The notes: generated from the letters alone by a model not told the origin. A stretch of DNA of 64,000 nucleotides from Rhodococcus tukisamuensis NBRC 100609 (GCF_001894985.1 NZ_BCXG01000001.1:1-64000); one strand, 5' to 3'; shown: positions 26,404-35,306, counted from the stretch's first letter. A program made the numbers and translations.

Positions 26404-27447
26404 ATGCCCAAGTTTGGACGATCCGGTCGAGCAGGTCGGATCGCGGCCGCAGTGGCCGCTCTGACGATTCTGCCGCTCGTTGGCGGCGGCCTCGCCCAGG
26501 CCGCGCCGACCTCGGCCACCTCGCCCGAGACCGCCGCGGCGAAGTCCGGCAACGGCTCGTACCTCGTCCGGATCGAGGGCAGCGGCCGTCAGCAGACCGC
26601 CTACGTCTACTCGAAGTCGATGGACAAGACCATCCCGCTCAAGCTCCAGCGCCCCGTCGACACGTCCAAGCCGGCCCCCACCCTGTACCTGCTCAACGGT
26701 GCCGGCGGCGGCGAGGACAGCGCGACCTGGCAGAAGCGCACCGACATCGCCGACTTCTTCAAGGACAAGGAAGTCAACGTGGTCACCCCCGTCGGTGGCG
26801 CGTTCAGCTACTACACCGACTGGGTGAAGACCGACCCCAAGCTCGGTAACAACAAGTGGACGACGTTCCTCACCCAGGAACTGCCCCCCATCATCGACGC
26901 CGGGCTCAAGACCAACGGCGTGAACTCGCTGGCGGGCATCTCCATGGCCGGCACCTCGGTGCTCAACCTCGCCATCGCCGCACCGAAGCTGTACAAGAGC
27001 GTCGGGGCCTACAGCGGTTGCGCCGAGACCAGCACCCCGGCCGGCCAGGCCTACATCGACATGGTCGTCGACTCGCGCGGCGGCGGCAACCTCGACAACA
27101 TGTGGGGACCGAAGGACGGCCCGCTGTGGGTCGAGAACGACCCGGTCGTCAATGCGGAGAAGCTGCGCGGCATCGAGATGTACATCTCCACCGGCAACGG
27201 CCTGCCCGGCCCGCACGACACCATCGAGAAGACCGGCGGAATGTCGGGTCTCGCCAACCAGGTCGTCGTCGGCGGCATCATCGAGGGTGCGACCCTGCTG
27301 TGCACCAACAACCTGTCCAAGCGTCTCGGCCAGCTCGGCATCCCGGCGGTCGTCGACTTCCGCCCGAACGGCACCCACTCGTGGGGCTACTGGCAGGACG
27401 ACCTGCACAAGTCCTGGCCGATGCTGGCCCGCACGATCGGCCTGTGA
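26404..27447 (+). CDS. Exported antigen-85-like esterase (mycolyltransferase superfamily)
   Basis: A 347-residue secreted alpha/beta hydrolase. The signal peptide ends LAQA-AP (about residue 31). The fold has TLYLLNGAGGGEDSATW, the oxyanion region VVTPVGGAFSYYTDW, the nucleophile elbow GISMAGTS, and a C-terminal His in NGTHSWGYW, as in antigen 85 and FmbA-like proteins. Antigen 85 enzymes move mycolic acids between trehalose and arabinogalactan; this protein is divergent, so acyltransferase or plain esterase activity in the envelope is inferred. The ATG at 26404 follows AAGGTGGG. Three palindromes in the upstream gap point to regulation. Confidence 0.87.
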   Translation: MPKFGRSGRAGRIAAAVAALTILPLVGGGLAQAAPTSATSPETAAAKSGNGSYLVRIEGSGRQQTAYVYSKSMDKTIPLKLQRPVDTSKPAPTLYLLNGAGGGEDSATWQKRTDIADFFKDKEVNVVTPVGGAFSYYTDWVKTDPKLGNNKWTTFLTQELPPIIDAGLKTNGVNSLAGISMAGTSVLNLAIAAPKLYKSVGAYSGCAETSTPAGQAYIDMVVDSRGGGNLDNMWGPKDGPLWVENDPVVNAEKLRGIEMYISTGNGLPGPHDTIEKTGGMSGLANQVVVGGIIEGATLLCTNNLSKRLGQLGIPAVVDFRPNGTHSWGYWQDDLHKSWPMLARTIGL

Positions 27448-27476
27448 CACCGAGTCACTGAGCCGCTGAGTTCGAC

Positions 27477-27511
27477 AAGGCGCCGATCCCGCACCGCGGG
27501 GTCGGCGCCTT
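27477..27511 (+). terminator. Terminator after the exported esterase
   Basis: AAGGCGCCGA (27477-27486) and TCGGCGCCTT (27502-27511) are perfect arms enclosing a further CCCGC/GCGGG stem, 29 bases after the stop. Confidence 0.85.
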
Positions 27512-27558
27512 CGTCGTCGGGGTCCGCGAAACCGAAGTTTCAAATCTGACGCCGGATT

Positions 27559-27570
27559 CAGGTATACCTG
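27559..27570. promoter_or_regulatory. Palindrome at the TetR promoter
   Basis: CAGGTATACCTG is a perfect 12-bp palindrome ending five bases before the TetR ATG. TATACC inside it could be the -10 of a nearly leaderless transcript, so binding there would give autorepression. Confidence 0.5.
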
Positions 27571-27574
27571 TGGG

Positions 27575-28279
27575 ATGGACTCCACCCCGACCGTCGACGG
27601 CACCCACGACGAGGACGACACTCGCCCGCCGCCGATGGCGCCACCGGCGCTGCTCCGCGACCCGCCGGCGACCAGGCGCGGCGTGAAGACCCGGGCCGCG
27701 CTCGTGACGGCCGCACGGACGGTCTTCGAACGCGACGGCTACCTCGACACCCGCCTCGCCGACATCGCGCGGGAGGCCGGCTGCGCGACCGGGTCCTTCT
27801 ACACCTACTTCGCGAGCAAGGAGGAGGTGTTCGCGGCCGTCCTCGCGGAGGCGCAGGAGGACATGATGCATCCCGGCATGGGCCGGGTGCACGGCACCGA
27901 CGACCCGTACGCGGTGCTCGAGGCGAGCAACAGGGCCTACCTCGAGGCCTACCGGCGCAACGCGAAGCTGATGGGGCTGCTCGAGCAGGTGGCGCACGTG
28001 GACCCGGTGTTCCGGAAGTTCCGCACCCGGCGGGCGGAGGCGTTCGTCCGACGGAACGCGCGCGGCATCGCGGACCTGCAGGCCCGCGGGATCGCCGACG
28101 CGGGCATCGACCCGTTGGTCGCCTCGCGCGCCCTCTCCGGCATGGTGAGCAGGCTCGCCTTCGGCGTCCTCGTGCTCGGCGACGGGCAGGACGACGATGA
28201 ACCCCTCGACTTCGAGACGTTGGTGTCGGCGACCACCCGGCTGTGGGCGAACGCGCTGCGCTTCCCGCCCCGTGACTGA
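27575..28279 (+). CDS. TetR-family regulator
   Basis: A 234-residue regulator with an acidic N-terminal extension of about 35 residues (DGTHDEDDTRPPPMAPP) before the helix-turn-helix (TRAALVTAARTVFERDGYLD, then AREAGCATGSFYTYFASKEE). The C-terminal domain resembles KstR2/AcrR-type members that respond to hydrophobic ligands. No ribosome site precedes the ATG; the palindrome and -10-like sequence immediately upstream suggest leaderless expression and autocontrol. Its regulon is not evident: the Dcu transporter 161 bases downstream is one candidate. Confidence 0.82.
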   Translation: MDSTPTVDGTHDEDDTRPPPMAPPALLRDPPATRRGVKTRAALVTAARTVFERDGYLDTRLADIAREAGCATGSFYTYFASKEEVFAAVLAEAQEDMMHPGMGRVHGTDDPYAVLEASNRAYLEAYRRNAKLMGLLEQVAHVDPVFRKFRTRRAEAFVRRNARGIADLQARGIADAGIDPLVASRALSGMVSRLAFGVLVLGDGQDDDEPLDFETLVSATTRLWANALRFPPRD

Positions 28280-28440
28280 CCCGATCACCCCCGTGACGGG
28301 CCCGCCCACCAGACTCGTGGCCGCCCCGGAGCGTCGCGGCGCAACTCCCCGGCAAAATCCCTAGGCATGCGTAACATCCCGCACATCCGCGGGTAAGGCC
28401 GGCACGGTCGCTGCCCGACGTCGAGGCAAGGTGGTTGCGT

Positions 28441-29775
28441 GTGGATTCGGTGAAGATCGTCCTGGAGTTGATCGTGGTGCTCGGCGCCATCGTCATGGGC
28501 ACCCGGTCGAGCGGCGTCGCGCTCGGACTCTGGGGCGGCGCGGGCGTCGCCGTGCTGGTGTTCGTGTTCGGGGAGGACGTCGGCAGCCCGCCGGTCGACG
28601 CGCTGCTGATCATCCTGTCCGTGGTCCTCGCATCGTCGATGATGCAGGTCGCCGGTGGCATCGACTGGATGGTGACGATCGCTGCGGACCTGATCGCCAA
28701 GCGGCCCAAGCAGATCACGCTGATCGCGCCGCTGGTCTCGTTCCTGTTCTCGGTCGGCGCCGGCACCTCCAACATCCTGTACCCGCTGCTGCCGGTCATC
28801 TACGACGCGTCCTACCGCAACGGGATCCGCCCGTCCCGCCCGCTGTCGCTGTCGGTGGTCGCGACCGGCGTCGCGCTCGCCTGTAGTCCCGTCTCCGCGG
28901 CAATGGCCGCCATGGTGACCCTCACCGACGTGGCGCCGTACAACTTCGAGCTGATCGACATCATCATGATCACGCTGCCCGCCGCGGTCATCGGAATCAT
29001 CCTGTCCTCGATCGTCGTCAACCGGCTCGGCAAGGACATCGAGGACGACCCGGAGATCCAGGCGCGCATCGCCTCCGGCGCAATCGCCGCCCCGTCCGGC
29101 GGCATGAGCACGGTGGAACTCAAGTCGTCCACGGCGGGTCGAAACGCCGCCCTGATCTTCCTGCTCGGCGTCGCCGCGATCGTGGTGTTCGGTCTGTTCA
29201 AGGGAATTCGTCCGGAGGCCGCCGACGGATCGCCGATGGGCATGACGCCGATCATCGAGATGATCATGTTCCTCGTCGGCACCCTGATCCTGCTGGTGAG
29301 CCGGCCCAACGTCGCCGACGTACCCACCTCGTCGGTGTTCAAGGCCGGCATGGTCTCGGCCATCGCCCTTTTCGGCCTGGCCTGGCTGACCGACACCTTC
29401 ATCAGCGCCCACCTCGAGCTGATCACCAGCACCGTGGGTGACTGGGTCAACGCGTGGCCGTGGATCTTCGCGCTCGGCGTGTTCCTGGTCTGCGTGCTCA
29501 CCACCAGCCAGTCGACGGCCACCCGGACGATCGTGCCCATCGGCCTGGCCGCGGGGCTGGCGCCCGGACTGCTCACCGGCATGTGGGCCGGCGCCTTCGC
29601 CGGTATCTACCTGCTGCCCACCAACGGATCACAGATCGCGGCCGCCAACTTCGACGAGTCGGGCAGCACCAAGCTCGGTACCAAGCTGGTCGACCACTCG
29701 TTCTTCGTGCCGACACTCGTCCTCGCGGTCACCACGATCACCGCGGGTTCGCTGATCGGGCTGCTGCTCGGCTGA
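28441..29775 (+). CDS. Anaerobic C4-dicarboxylate transporter, DcuA/DcuB family
   Basis: A 444-residue integral membrane protein with 10-12 helices. The family pattern is clear from ELIVVLGAIVMGTRSSGVAL, SSMMQVAGGIDWMV, FLFSVGAGTSNILYPLLPVI, RPLSLSVVATGVALACSPVS and SQSTATRTIVPIG. Dcu proteins exchange fumarate, malate, aspartate or succinate. I use GTG at 28441, six bases after AAGGTGG; an in-frame TTG at 28435 is less likely. The family is best known from anaerobic enterics, so in this presumably aerobic host the role is more likely aspartate or succinate uptake or efflux. Confidence 0.85.
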   Translation: MDSVKIVLELIVVLGAIVMGTRSSGVALGLWGGAGVAVLVFVFGEDVGSPPVDALLIILSVVLASSMMQVAGGIDWMVTIAADLIAKRPKQITLIAPLVSFLFSVGAGTSNILYPLLPVIYDASYRNGIRPSRPLSLSVVATGVALACSPVSAAMAAMVTLTDVAPYNFELIDIIMITLPAAVIGIILSSIVVNRLGKDIEDDPEIQARIASGAIAAPSGGMSTVELKSSTAGRNAALIFLLGVAAIVVFGLFKGIRPEAADGSPMGMTPIIEMIMFLVGTLILLVSRPNVADVPTSSVFKAGMVSAIALFGLAWLTDTFISAHLELITSTVGDWVNAWPWIFALGVFLVCVLTTSQSTATRTIVPIGLAAGLAPGLLTGMWAGAFAGIYLLPTNGSQIAAANFDESGSTKLGTKLVDHSFFVPTLVLAVTTITAGSLIGLLLG

Positions 29776-29795
29776 GCGGTGCGTGGTGTCGCTCG

Positions 29796-30908
29796 TCAGC
29801 CGCGGTCGCGGTAGGCATCCCAGCTGGCCTGGCAGGCCCGCGCCAGTTGGTCGACGCGTTCGGGGTCGGGCTCGGGCCAGTCCACCCCGGGCGCCTGCAG
29901 TTGCGCGGTCAGTGCCGGGCCGAGCAGGAACTCGCGACGGAACTCGGCCTGCACCGCACCGAGCGCCACCCCGGCCGCCGCCGCCCGCGGGCCCAGCGCC
30001 CGCAAACGTGCACCGGCAGAGATGATCTCCTGGCTGCCGAGGTACGGCTGGTTCAGCGCGACCGCGTCCGGCTCGGTCACCGCGAACCCCGTGCGGTGGG
30101 CCGCGGCCAGTGCGCGCAGCGCGGCCGGGTCCATGCTCACCGGGTTGTCCTCGCGGGGCTCGCCCGCATGGTCGCCGCGGTTCGACAGCGCCACCACGTT
30201 CGGCAGTCGGTCGGCCGGGGCACGTTCGACGTTCACCGCACCGTCGCGGGTGGTGGTGTGGTTCATGGTGTCGTGGAAGGAGAGCGTGTTGAACTCGACG
30301 GCCTCGCCGGTGCGCCCGGCCTTGTCGAAGGCGAGCTCGACCATCCGGTCGACCAGGCGATCGCGCGTCCGCTCGTACACGCCCAGCCCGCGCTCGGCCA
30401 CCTCGGCGAACGTCTCGGCCAGTCGGCGCAGTCCGGCGTCGTCGGCCGGTTCGCGCAACAGCGGGAAGAAGGAGAAGGTGACCGGCCGGATGGCGTCCAC
30501 CCCGGTCAGGTCCACCCTGTTCCAGGCGCCGGCCGCGCGGACCCGGGCGAACGCCTCCCGCAGGGTCTCGTAGAGGTCCGCCGGCTCGGCCCGGTTCGGG
30601 TCCCTCAACATCCGCGGGTGCGGGTTCTCGACGTACACGATCCGCGGGTCGAGTTGAGCCCACCGCCGCACCACCGGGGCGGTCGAGCAGTCGGAGAAGT
30701 CGAACTGCAGCCGGCGGGTGAACTCGGGCGCCAGGAACTCGGACAGCTCGGCCGGGATGGCGGCACCCGAGTGGGGGCAGCTGACCAGCAGATCGGCCTC
30801 GGCCAGCGCGTCGTCGAGGCTTCGGTGCTCCGGGTCGGCGTAGAAGGTCAGGTCGTCGGGCGTGTACCTGGTCCCGACGGGCAGGAGCAGCGGATCAGCG
30901 GGTGCCAT
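29796..30908 (-). CDS. N-formylglutamate amidohydrolase family protein
   Basis: A 370-residue enzyme of the FGase family (HutG2-like), which hydrolyses N-formylglutamate or related N-formyl/N-acyl amino acids using zinc. SCPHSGAAIP matches the conserved PHSG metal loop near the N terminus. LQFDFSDCST, VYVENPHPRMLRDPNR, NTLSFHDTMNHTT and LNQPYLGSQEI follow in order. The gene is longer than classic HutG2 because of N-terminal and C-terminal additions. No hut genes are nearby, so histidine breakdown is not assured. It diverges from an alpha/beta hydrolase gene 46 bases away. Confidence 0.78.
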   Translation of the reverse strand: MAPADPLLLPVGTRYTPDDLTFYADPEHRSLDDALAEADLLVSCPHSGAAIPAELSEFLAPEFTRRLQFDFSDCSTAPVVRRWAQLDPRIVYVENPHPRMLRDPNRAEPADLYETLREAFARVRAAGAWNRVDLTGVDAIRPVTFSFFPLLREPADDAGLRRLAETFAEVAERGLGVYERTRDRLVDRMVELAFDKAGRTGEAVEFNTLSFHDTMNHTTTRDGAVNVERAPADRLPNVVALSNRGDHAGEPREDNPVSMDPAALRALAAAHRTGFAVTEPDAVALNQPYLGSQEIISAGARLRALGPRAAAAGVALGAVQAEFRREFLLGPALTAQLQAPGVDWPEPDPERVDQLARACQASWDAYRDRG

Positions 30909-30954
30909 GGGCGGAACACTATCGGCCGGGCCGCCGAGGGGAGAGTATTGACGC

Positions 30955-31788
30955 GTGGAGACCATTCCGATTCAGGTTCCGGACGGTACGACGATCCCGG
31001 TGCGGCTCTTCCCGGGCCGTGAAGAGGCGCCGGTGGTGGTGATCTTCCCCGGGCTCGGGGTGCCGGGCGGCTTCTACGACCCGGTGGCGCAGGCCCTGGT
31101 GGACCGCGGATTCAACGCGGCCGTCGGTGAGCTGCGAGGCCAGGGCGACAGCCGGCCGCGGCCCGGACCGGACAGCGGGTACGGCTACCAGGAGTTGGCG
31201 TCGGTGGACTTCCCGGCGACCTTCGAGGTGGTGCGCGAGCGGTTCCCCGCCAGCACGCCGTACCTGCTCGGGCACAGCATGGGCGGTCAGCTGGGGGTGA
31301 TGTACGCGGCGCGGGCGCGGGGCAAGCTGGGCGGGCTGATCCTGGTGGCGTCGGGCTCGCCGTACCACCGCGGCCACGGCCCGGTCCGCGGTGCGGGCCT
31401 GCTGCTGGGGTCGGCGGCGATGTCGGTGACCGCGAACGTCGCCGGCTTCTGGCCGGGGGACCGGCTCGACGTCGGCGGATTCGGAAGGCAGTCGCGGGTG
31501 CTCGTCTCGGACTGGTCGCGGTTCGCACGCACCGGCGCCATCGAACCGGCGGGCGCGGACATCGACTACGAGGAACGCATCGCGCGGCTCGCGCTGCCGG
31601 TCCTGTCGATCTCCGTCGAGGACGACGACCTGGCACCGAAACCCGCGATCGCGAACCTGGTCCGCAAGCTGCCGAAGGCGGATCTCACCACCTGGCACCA
31701 GCCCGAGCCGTTGGGGCACAACGGCTGGATTCGCAAGCCGGACACCACCGTAGACCGGATTGAACAGTGGCTGCACGACCGGTCCTGA
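30955..31788 (+). CDS. Alpha/beta hydrolase (lipase-like)
   Basis: A 277-residue cytoplasmic hydrolase. The nucleophile elbow is LLGHSMGGQLG, the acid probably Asp in SVEDDDLAP, and the base His in EPLGHNGW. An oxyanion segment FPGLGVPGGFYD precedes. It resembles the UCP037442-type hydrolases that act on acyl esters or monoacylglycerols. It begins with GTG and ends 12 bases before the kinase gene, so the two may share a transcript. The substrate is unknown. Confidence 0.82.
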   Translation: METIPIQVPDGTTIPVRLFPGREEAPVVVIFPGLGVPGGFYDPVAQALVDRGFNAAVGELRGQGDSRPRPGPDSGYGYQELASVDFPATFEVVRERFPASTPYLLGHSMGGQLGVMYAARARGKLGGLILVASGSPYHRGHGPVRGAGLLLGSAAMSVTANVAGFWPGDRLDVGGFGRQSRVLVSDWSRFARTGAIEPAGADIDYEERIARLALPVLSISVEDDDLAPKPAIANLVRKLPKADLTTWHQPEPLGHNGWIRKPDTTVDRIEQWLHDRS

Positions 31789-31800
31789 CCGCGAGCCACC

Positions 31801-34197
31801 ATGGACAGGCCGGCGCCGCACCAGGGTGACGCGACCGTCGTCGCCGGTCCGCCCCCGACGCTCGGCCCGGACAACGGGCCGTCGTCCACCGAGCCGCGGG
31901 GCATCCGGTCGCGGGGGAGCGGTCCGAACACCGGGTTCGTCGTCGACACCGGCGTGGGGCGACTCGTCGCGCACTGGGAGGAGTCCGGCGCGCCGTCCGA
32001 CCTGACCGACTACCTGCCGGACGCCGACGCGGTCCGTCGCGCCGCGCTGGTGGAACTGATCATGGTCGACCTGGCCTACCGGTGGCTGCGCGCGCACCGG
32101 CCGAAGCGGATCGCGGACTACTGCCTCGAGTTCCCGGAGCTGCTGGCCGCGCCGCTGCCGCCGGAGCTCGTTTACGAGGAGTACCGGGTACGGCGCCTGA
32201 GCGGCGAGGCCGTCGACCCCGACGAGTACGACGCGGAGTTTCCGCTGCAGGCCGAACGCTTCGAGTGGCTGCGCGAACACGACCCGCGGAGCGTGGGAGC
32301 GGGCGGGCTCGACCTGCCGGGCAGCGAGGACCTCGCGGTGGGTCATCGCCTGGACGACTTCGACCTGGTGACCGAGCTCGGCCATGGCGCGTTCGCCCGG
32401 GTGTTCCTGGCCCGGCAACGCTCCATGCAGCGCTGGGTGGCGCTCAAGATCTCCCGCAACGTCGGCACCGAGGCGCAGACCTTGGCCCAGCTCGACCACC
32501 CGTACATCGTCCGGGTCTTCGACCAGCGGGTCCTCGAGGACCGGCAGCTGCGGATGCTGTTCATGGAGTACGTGCCCGGCGGCACCCTGCTGGACGTGCT
32601 GCGACTGGTCCGCGATACCCCGCCGGAGCACCGGAGCGGGCGGCTTCTGCTCGACTCGATCGACGGCGTCCTCGCCCGTAAGGGGGAGATGAGGCCGGCC
32701 GACTCCGGCATCCGAACCGAGATCGCCGCGTTGTCCTGGCCGGAGACTGTCGCCTGGATCGGGTTGCGGTTGGCGGAGGCACTGGACTACGCCAGCGACC
32801 GCGGGGTGCTGCACCGCGACATCAAGCCCGCGAACGTGCTGCTCACCGTCGAGGGCGAGCCCAAGCTGGCCGACTTCAACGTCAGTTCCAGCGCCGAGGT
32901 GGACGTGCCCGGCGGCGGCTCGGTGATGGCCGGTTCCGTCGCCTACATGTCGCCGGAGCAGTTGGCCGCCGTCAGCGCGCCGGAGGCGGCCGCCGTCGCC
33001 CGGATCGACACCCGCAGTGACATCTACGCGCTCGGCGTGATGCTGTGGGAGTTGCTCACGGGCTCGAGGCCCTTTGTCGACGCCCGGTCTGGCGAGTCAC
33101 CCGCGGTGCTGCTCGAGCGGCGGCGCCGTGGCGTGGACGACGCGAGGCAGTCGTCGCTCCCCGCGGACTGCCCGGCCGCGCTGCGACGAGTCCTGCTCTT
33201 CTCGCTCGCGCCCGACCCGGCCGACCGTTGGTCGAGTGGACGCAAGCTGGCCCGGCAGTTCGCGCTGTGCCTGGACCCGCACGCCCGCGACCTGGTCGAC
33301 CCGCCGCCGGCGAGCAGACGCGCGAGGATGTGGCGGTGGGCGCTGCCCGTCATGATCGCCGCGATCGGCATCCCGAACCTGCTGGCGGCGGGCTACAACT
33401 ACTACTACAACAGGGAACTCATCGTCTCGGGGCTGTCCGTGCCGGCGCAGCACTATCTCGAGCAGGTGCACCTGGTGATCGGGGCGCTGGCGTTCCCACT
33501 CGGGGCGCTGTTGATCCTCTCGTGGTGTCGGCTCGCGCTCACCGTGCCGCGCGGGGTGCGGGAGGGCCGCAGCTACGGACCCGTGGTGCTCGGCCGGGCG
33601 CGCGCGGCGACGCTGAACATGGGGCACCGCGCGGTCGTGGTCAGCTTTGCGCTGTGGATGGTGGCCGGGATCGTCTACCCGATCGCCCTGCAGGTCGCGG
33701 CCGGCGGCATCCCACTCGGGGCGTACACGCACCTGATCACGTCGTTGGTGGTGTGCGGGGCGGTCGCGGTCGCCTACCCCTTCTTCATCGTGACGTACTA
33801 CGCGGTCCGGTGCCTGTACCCGATCCTGTTGTCGCACGGCGAGATCCGCAGTGACGACGGTCGCGACATCCGGACCCTGCGCCTCGTCAGCACCCGCTAC
33901 CTGGCGGTGGCGGCGTCGGTGCCGCTGGTCGGGGTCGCGGGACTCAGTTTCGTCGGAGCGGGTCCGGGCAGCACCGTGAACATGACGGTCCGCGTGCTGT
34001 GCCTGGGCGGCATCCTCGCCTTCATCGGGGTCTACCAGTTGTTCCGCCGGATCGACTCGGACCTGCGGGCCCTGGCGCGGGTGGCCACCTTCGGGGTGCC
34101 GTCGGGCGCGGTGCCCGGCCACGGCCGGCCCCGGACGTCGCAGCAGTCGCCTTCTTCGCCGCCCTCGATGTCGGGCAGCGGGTCGTCGCCACCGTAG
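31801..34197 (+). CDS. Membrane Ser/Thr protein kinase with planctomycete-like N-terminal region
   Basis: A 798-residue kinase. Residues 1-180 hold a helical region (VELIMVDLAYRWLRAHRPKR, IADYCLEFPEL) of the type seen before kinase domains in planctomycetes. The kinase domain (185-500) has the glycine loop LGHGAFARVF (193-202), Lys216 in VALKIS, HRDIKPANVLL (D340, N345) and the APE-like YMSPEQL. The metal-binding DFG is DFN (358-360). About six hydrophobic helices follow (515-760), then a Pro/Ser tail. Typical actinobacterial Pkn proteins instead have one helix and an external PASTA or beta-propeller sensor. Output and signal are unknown. It lies 12 bases after a hydrolase gene. Confidence 0.85.
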   Translation: MDRPAPHQGDATVVAGPPPTLGPDNGPSSTEPRGIRSRGSGPNTGFVVDTGVGRLVAHWEESGAPSDLTDYLPDADAVRRAALVELIMVDLAYRWLRAHRPKRIADYCLEFPELLAAPLPPELVYEEYRVRRLSGEAVDPDEYDAEFPLQAERFEWLREHDPRSVGAGGLDLPGSEDLAVGHRLDDFDLVTELGHGAFARVFLARQRSMQRWVALKISRNVGTEAQTLAQLDHPYIVRVFDQRVLEDRQLRMLFMEYVPGGTLLDVLRLVRDTPPEHRSGRLLLDSIDGVLARKGEMRPADSGIRTEIAALSWPETVAWIGLRLAEALDYASDRGVLHRDIKPANVLLTVEGEPKLADFNVSSSAEVDVPGGGSVMAGSVAYMSPEQLAAVSAPEAAAVARIDTRSDIYALGVMLWELLTGSRPFVDARSGESPAVLLERRRRGVDDARQSSLPADCPAALRRVLLFSLAPDPADRWSSGRKLARQFALCLDPHARDLVDPPPASRRARMWRWALPVMIAAIGIPNLLAAGYNYYYNRELIVSGLSVPAQHYLEQVHLVIGALAFPLGALLILSWCRLALTVPRGVREGRSYGPVVLGRARAATLNMGHRAVVVSFALWMVAGIVYPIALQVAAGGIPLGAYTHLITSLVVCGAVAVAYPFFIVTYYAVRCLYPILLSHGEIRSDDGRDIRTLRLVSTRYLAVAASVPLVGVAGLSFVGAGPGSTVNMTVRVLCLGGILAFIGVYQLFRRIDSDLRALARVATFGVPSGAVPGHGRPRTSQQSPSSPPSMSGSGSSPP

Positions 34198-34277
34198 TCT
34201 CGGCGTCGGGGCGATGCGGCCCAACGGTTCTTGTGGCCTCAGAAGCGGCCGCGGATCATCAGATCGGGGCCCCGCGG

Positions 34278-34622
34278 TCAGCCGAGGGACGGAACTGCAG
34301 CGGGTGCAGACGGAACTGCAGCGGGTGCAGACGGAACTGCAGCGGGTGCAGACGGCACCGCCAAGGGAGCAGACGGAACTGGAGCGGGTGCAGACGGCAC
34401 CGCCGTAGGCGCCGCTGTCCCTCGCGACATCTGGTCGGCGATGTCGCGTCGGGCCGCCTTCTCGACGAGAAGGGGCACGTAGTCGCGGATCCTTCCGTTC
34501 TCGAAGCGCGCGTGAATGCTGCGCACCGTGTGCTCGATGTCAACCGGTGAGACGGACGGGTATCGAGTGGTCAAGCGCTTGATGACTTGTTCGACTTGGA
34601 GCAATTCGTCGTCGCCGGTCAT
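34278..34622 (-). CDS. Three-helix-bundle-like small protein with heptapeptide-repeat tail
   Basis: A 114-residue protein. Residues 1-65 (VEQVIKRLTTRYPSVSPVDI, HTVRSIHARFENGRIRDYVP, LLVEKAARRDIA) match, from memory, the short three-helix-bundle dimerisation domain common in mycobacteria and rhodococci. The tail is a run of AVPSAPA-like units encoded by a 21-base tandem repeat. The start at 34622 is the ATG nearest the domain; the frame continues far upstream, but across the PPK2 gene. It converges on the kinase gene. The function is unknown; the fold suggests a regulatory or toxin-antitoxin-like dimer. Confidence 0.62.
   Translation of the reverse strand: MTGDDELLQVEQVIKRLTTRYPSVSPVDIEHTVRSIHARFENGRIRDYVPLLVEKAARRDIADQMSRGTAAPTAVPSAPAPVPSAPLAVPSAPAAVPSAPAAVPSAPAAVPSLG
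34292..34408. repeat. 21-base imperfect tandem repeat
   Basis: The unit GAACTGCAGCGGGTGCAGACG occurs three times nearly unchanged, then twice in changed form, in steps that keep the reading frame. On the minus strand it encodes the Ala/Val/Pro/Ser tail. On the plus strand it stays open and reads as heptads TELQRVQ, a coiled-coil-like pattern. Length may vary between strains. Confidence 0.8.
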
Positions 34623-34793
34623 CGATTCATCGTCTGCTCCGCAGGAGCCGTGGTCAAGGACCGAAATGGATTCGGAAACATCACGATTCGGGGCGTCGAC
34701 GTCGAATGCCTGCATTCGCGACCGACACCGGCGCAATCGGCGCAGAATGGTCGCAGGCGGGTCACTCTGCCCGCCGCAGGAAAGGGGACGGTC

Positions 34794-35192
34794 ATGTCGG
34801 ACCCAACATCGACAAAGCGGAGCGTTGCGGCGGGAACGTCGATCGGGGCGGCCGCCATCATGGTGACTGTCGGTATCCTCCAGCTGTTCCAAGGCATTGC
34901 CGCGGTTGCCAAGGACCAAGTGTTCGTGGTTGGGCTGGACTACGTGTACAAGTTCGACCTCACCACGTGGGGCTGGATTCACATCGGTCTGGGCGTCGTG
35001 GTCGCGGCGGTCGGGCTTGCGCTGTTCACCGGGGCGGACTGGGCGCGGGTGTGCGCGGTGGTGGTCGCGGCGATCTCGATTCTCGCGAATTTCATGTGGT
35101 TGCCGTACTACCCCTGGTGGTCGGTGCTCATCATCGCACTCGACGTCGTCGTCATCTGGGCCGTCTCGACCTGGGATCCGGATCGCGCCTGA
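34794..35192 (+). CDS. DUF7144-type small membrane protein
   Basis: A 132-residue protein with four hydrophobic helices. The pattern GILQLFQGIAAVAKDQVFVV, YVYKFDLTTWGWIHIGLG and ANFMWLPYYPWWSVLIIALD is characteristic of a family abundant in soil actinobacteria (DUF7144 as I recall it), of unknown function. The start at 34794 follows GGAAAGGGGACGG. Upstream, 34623-34793 is non-coding without recognisable promoter hexamers. A perfect 13-bp inverted repeat follows the gene. Confidence 0.78.
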   Translation: MSDPTSTKRSVAAGTSIGAAAIMVTVGILQLFQGIAAVAKDQVFVVGLDYVYKFDLTTWGWIHIGLGVVVAAVGLALFTGADWARVCAVVVAAISILANFMWLPYYPWWSVLIIALDVVVIWAVSTWDPDRA

Positions 35193-35233
35193 CCACGCCG
35201 CCGAAAGTGGCGACGTTCGCTCTGCCTGAGCGT

Positions 35234-35271
35234 GCGGCGAGTCGACTGGGCGAGCCCGGTCGACTCGCCGC
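35234..35271 (+). terminator. Inverted repeat between the DUF7144 and PPK2 genes
   Basis: GCGGCGAGTCGAC (35234-35246) and GTCGACTCGCCGC (35259-35271) are perfect 13-bp arms with a 12-base loop, 41 bases after one stop and 35 before the next start. It is most likely a terminator for the upstream gene; an operator for ppk2 is possible. Confidence 0.55.
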
Positions 35272-35306
35272 CATGGCGTCGCGCGACTGAGGGGAGTACC
35301 CGTTCG

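Noticed and set aside
34214-34408. A plus-strand coiled-coil gene made of TELQRVQ heptads
   Set aside because: It has no ribosome site and only 17 non-repeat codons before the repeat. The minus strand joins the repeat to a recognisable helical domain with its own start.
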